Source of the DNA: Pardosa pseudoannulata
Taxonomy: Eukaryota; Arthropoda; Arachnida; Araneae; Lycosidae
Assembly: GCA_032207245.1 (NCBI GenBank)
Contig: CM063503.1
Span: forward strand, 103,808,387 to 103,872,386
Direction: 5' to 3'
Length of the DNA stretch: 64,000 bases
Part shown: piece by piece, positions 62,341-64,000 of the stretch
Layout of the letters: each line of letters opens with the position of its first letter
How positions within the stretch are numbered: the first letter of the stretch is position 1
Notes under the pieces: generated by a model
Told to the model about the DNA's origin: nothing
Database searches by the model: none
What the model saw: only the letters and a program-made list of their open reading frames with translations
Made by a program: the position numbers and the translations under genes

Positions 62341-64000
62341 ACGATACTGCTCTAAGAAAATTTTATATGATTGTATGAGTCAGAAAACCTGATAATATTC
62401 CAGGCTAATGAAACAAAATTACAAGCAGTATGCCTTGTATCAAAATCATTTCTTATAAGATTTTCTCATTTGAATTTTGTCTTGCACTAACTCCTATAGA
62501 AATAATTATGACCTATCTAATACAAGGATTCGAATTTTTGTTAGGTAGTACCTCAAGGATACGTATTTCATATCACACCATTTCTAATAAAGCAAAGAAA
62601 TGCAACAGTATATCTAAATATTTAAGATTGTGTAAAAACCAATAAGAACCAATAACAATAATGTAAAAATAAAAAAGAGAGAAGCACAGGATATATTAAG
62701 TCAAGAGTCTTCTGCTAGTAAGTCATTTTTATTTAGGGTTGAATTATTGACACTGGTTATTGTATGCATATTATCCTTCCCACCTACACTGATGAGTATT
62801 AAACGCCAAATACTACCGTGAAATGGGCTGAGGTAGAAGACCAAATAAATCTTGCATACCTTTTATTATCTAATCTCAGAGAGAAATATTACCTTAATAT
62901 ACGGAATACAGTCGGTTAAAACACGATTTCTGTGCATAATGGGTTACATAAACATTGAAAAACTATTGCACAGAATGATGAACCATTTTTTAACAAATTG
63001 GTCTCTAGAAGGGACAACAAAAGCCTTAAACCAGCAATGGCAGACATTCCTCCTGAGTAATACTGTCCACCGAGAAAGGAGAAAAACTATTACCTTTAGC
63101 ATTTAACCTGTAATTTTCACAGTTATGAATCTTAGATGAATAAAATATTGAATTTCCTAAAAATAATTTATAGCTCTCTTGATATGCTTATCCCCTTCAT
63201 CATTTTTACCTATACATTTTTAAAATATCACTTATAACTAATTTTAGTTAATTTAGACTCTTTTCGAGTGTTATCGGATTGTTATTACCGAACTTTTTAC
63301 TACGCGATATTAATGGACAAAAAATATCAATTTTTATTCGACATTAATAGTCTCATTTAATGGTGAATATCAATTCCTTGAGAGCATGAAAAATTGTGAG
63401 ATAATGAGAGGAGGAAAAATTTTCACAATTAGCAACATATTTCTTGAATCCTTTATTTAAGTATTTCAAGGAGTAACCAACTCAATGAAGAATATTTTAA
63501 TACTTAAAACTTTTTTCTAGGTAGTCCATAAGATTTTTCTTTTTTTTTTATTTTCAATTTTGCCATCTTGTTAGTAATATATTACTTCATTAAACCTTCG
63601 AAAAGATAAGTACAACTTTTAATGAACTTTTTTCTTATTTTCAGTCCTATGTTTGAATAACTACTTTTCATTCTGGGTGAATGTCATTGAAATTTATACC
63701 TCAACTACCATCAGAAATAGCTCCATATTTTTCTATTAGCAATTATAAACTTAATAATAAATAAACCAATTTGTAATTGAACTCATTTTGATTTAAAATA
63801 TAACTTATTAACCTGCAGCGTTTGATATTAAAAGATATGGAATTCATCCGGTGAGCCGTACTCCAGTTCTTAAAATTTCCAAGTTCCATGTAACGGTATT
63901 CATATATAAATTATATGAAAAATCAAAATAACACGCAGTGAACCCCAAAAACGCTAAAGTTTTACCAGTAACAGTTAAAATTTATAAGACTATCTCTGTA
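62341..64000. other. AT-rich non-coding stretch to the window end
   Basis: Plus-strand frames at 62430-62645 and 62852-63106 have no recognised domain or splice context. No repeat structure noticed. Confidence 0.45.

Noticed and set aside
1..64000. CRISPR array, bacterial operon or viral genome
   Set aside because: No regularly spaced direct repeats with unique spacers, no ribosome-binding-site-led gene strings and no long viral open frames were found. The protein remains present are from eukaryotic transposons.

Overview
This is an AT-rich (roughly 70% A+T by eye), gene-poor piece of an animal nuclear genome. Nothing in it looks bacterial, viral or organellar. There are no operons, almost every open frame is short and AT-biased, and the recognisable protein remains are metazoan transposases and a Jockey-type reverse transcriptase. 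A tRNA-derived SINE family with about ten copies, piggyBac-, hAT- and mariner-type DNA-transposon debris, and the general texture suggest an arthropod, most likely a spider (araneoid). That species-level guess is inference, not proof.

Layout. 0-9 kb: a TTAA-flanked piggyBac-type MITE, two copies of a tRNA-Gly-like SINE or duplicated segment, and two nearly identical 1.05-kb segments separated by 425 bp. 9-21 kb: mostly featureless, with one DNA transposon carrying short terminal repeats, a 39-base poly-A, two overlapping perfect hairpins and a tiny possible piggyBac MITE. 21.7-23.1 kb: the only GC-rich island and the best gene evidence in the window. A + strand coding exon starts at an ATG at 22906 and ends at a strong splice donor at 23090/23091. 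It lies downstream of promoter-like sequence with an NRF-1-like site and a CACGTG E-box. A weaker minus-strand exon candidate faces away from it, so the island may be a bidirectional promoter. No further exon of either gene could be found, and both flanks may be long introns.

24-36 kb: a second copy of the short-TIR transposon, a CA/TA microsatellite, a full-length SINE, a piggyBac relic that keeps the transposase Cys-rich C-terminus between TTAA sites, and an internally deleted mariner. 37-42 kb: a nested composite. Two 488-bp inverted arms surround and split a dead Jockey LINE, and a 0.55-kb MITE-like element interrupts its reverse transcriptase. 42-64 kb: more SINEs, hAT ends, two tandem duplications, a 27-bp minisatellite, and seven RFX X-box-like palindromes spread over 14 kb. 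Three of the seven lie in a recurring module of about 150 bp.

No intact, previously undescribed multi-gene system is visible. The observations most worth a second look are the X-box modules, the inverted-repeat/LINE composite, the GC island with its first exon, the transposon family with 6-7 bp target-site duplications, and the overlapping hairpins.
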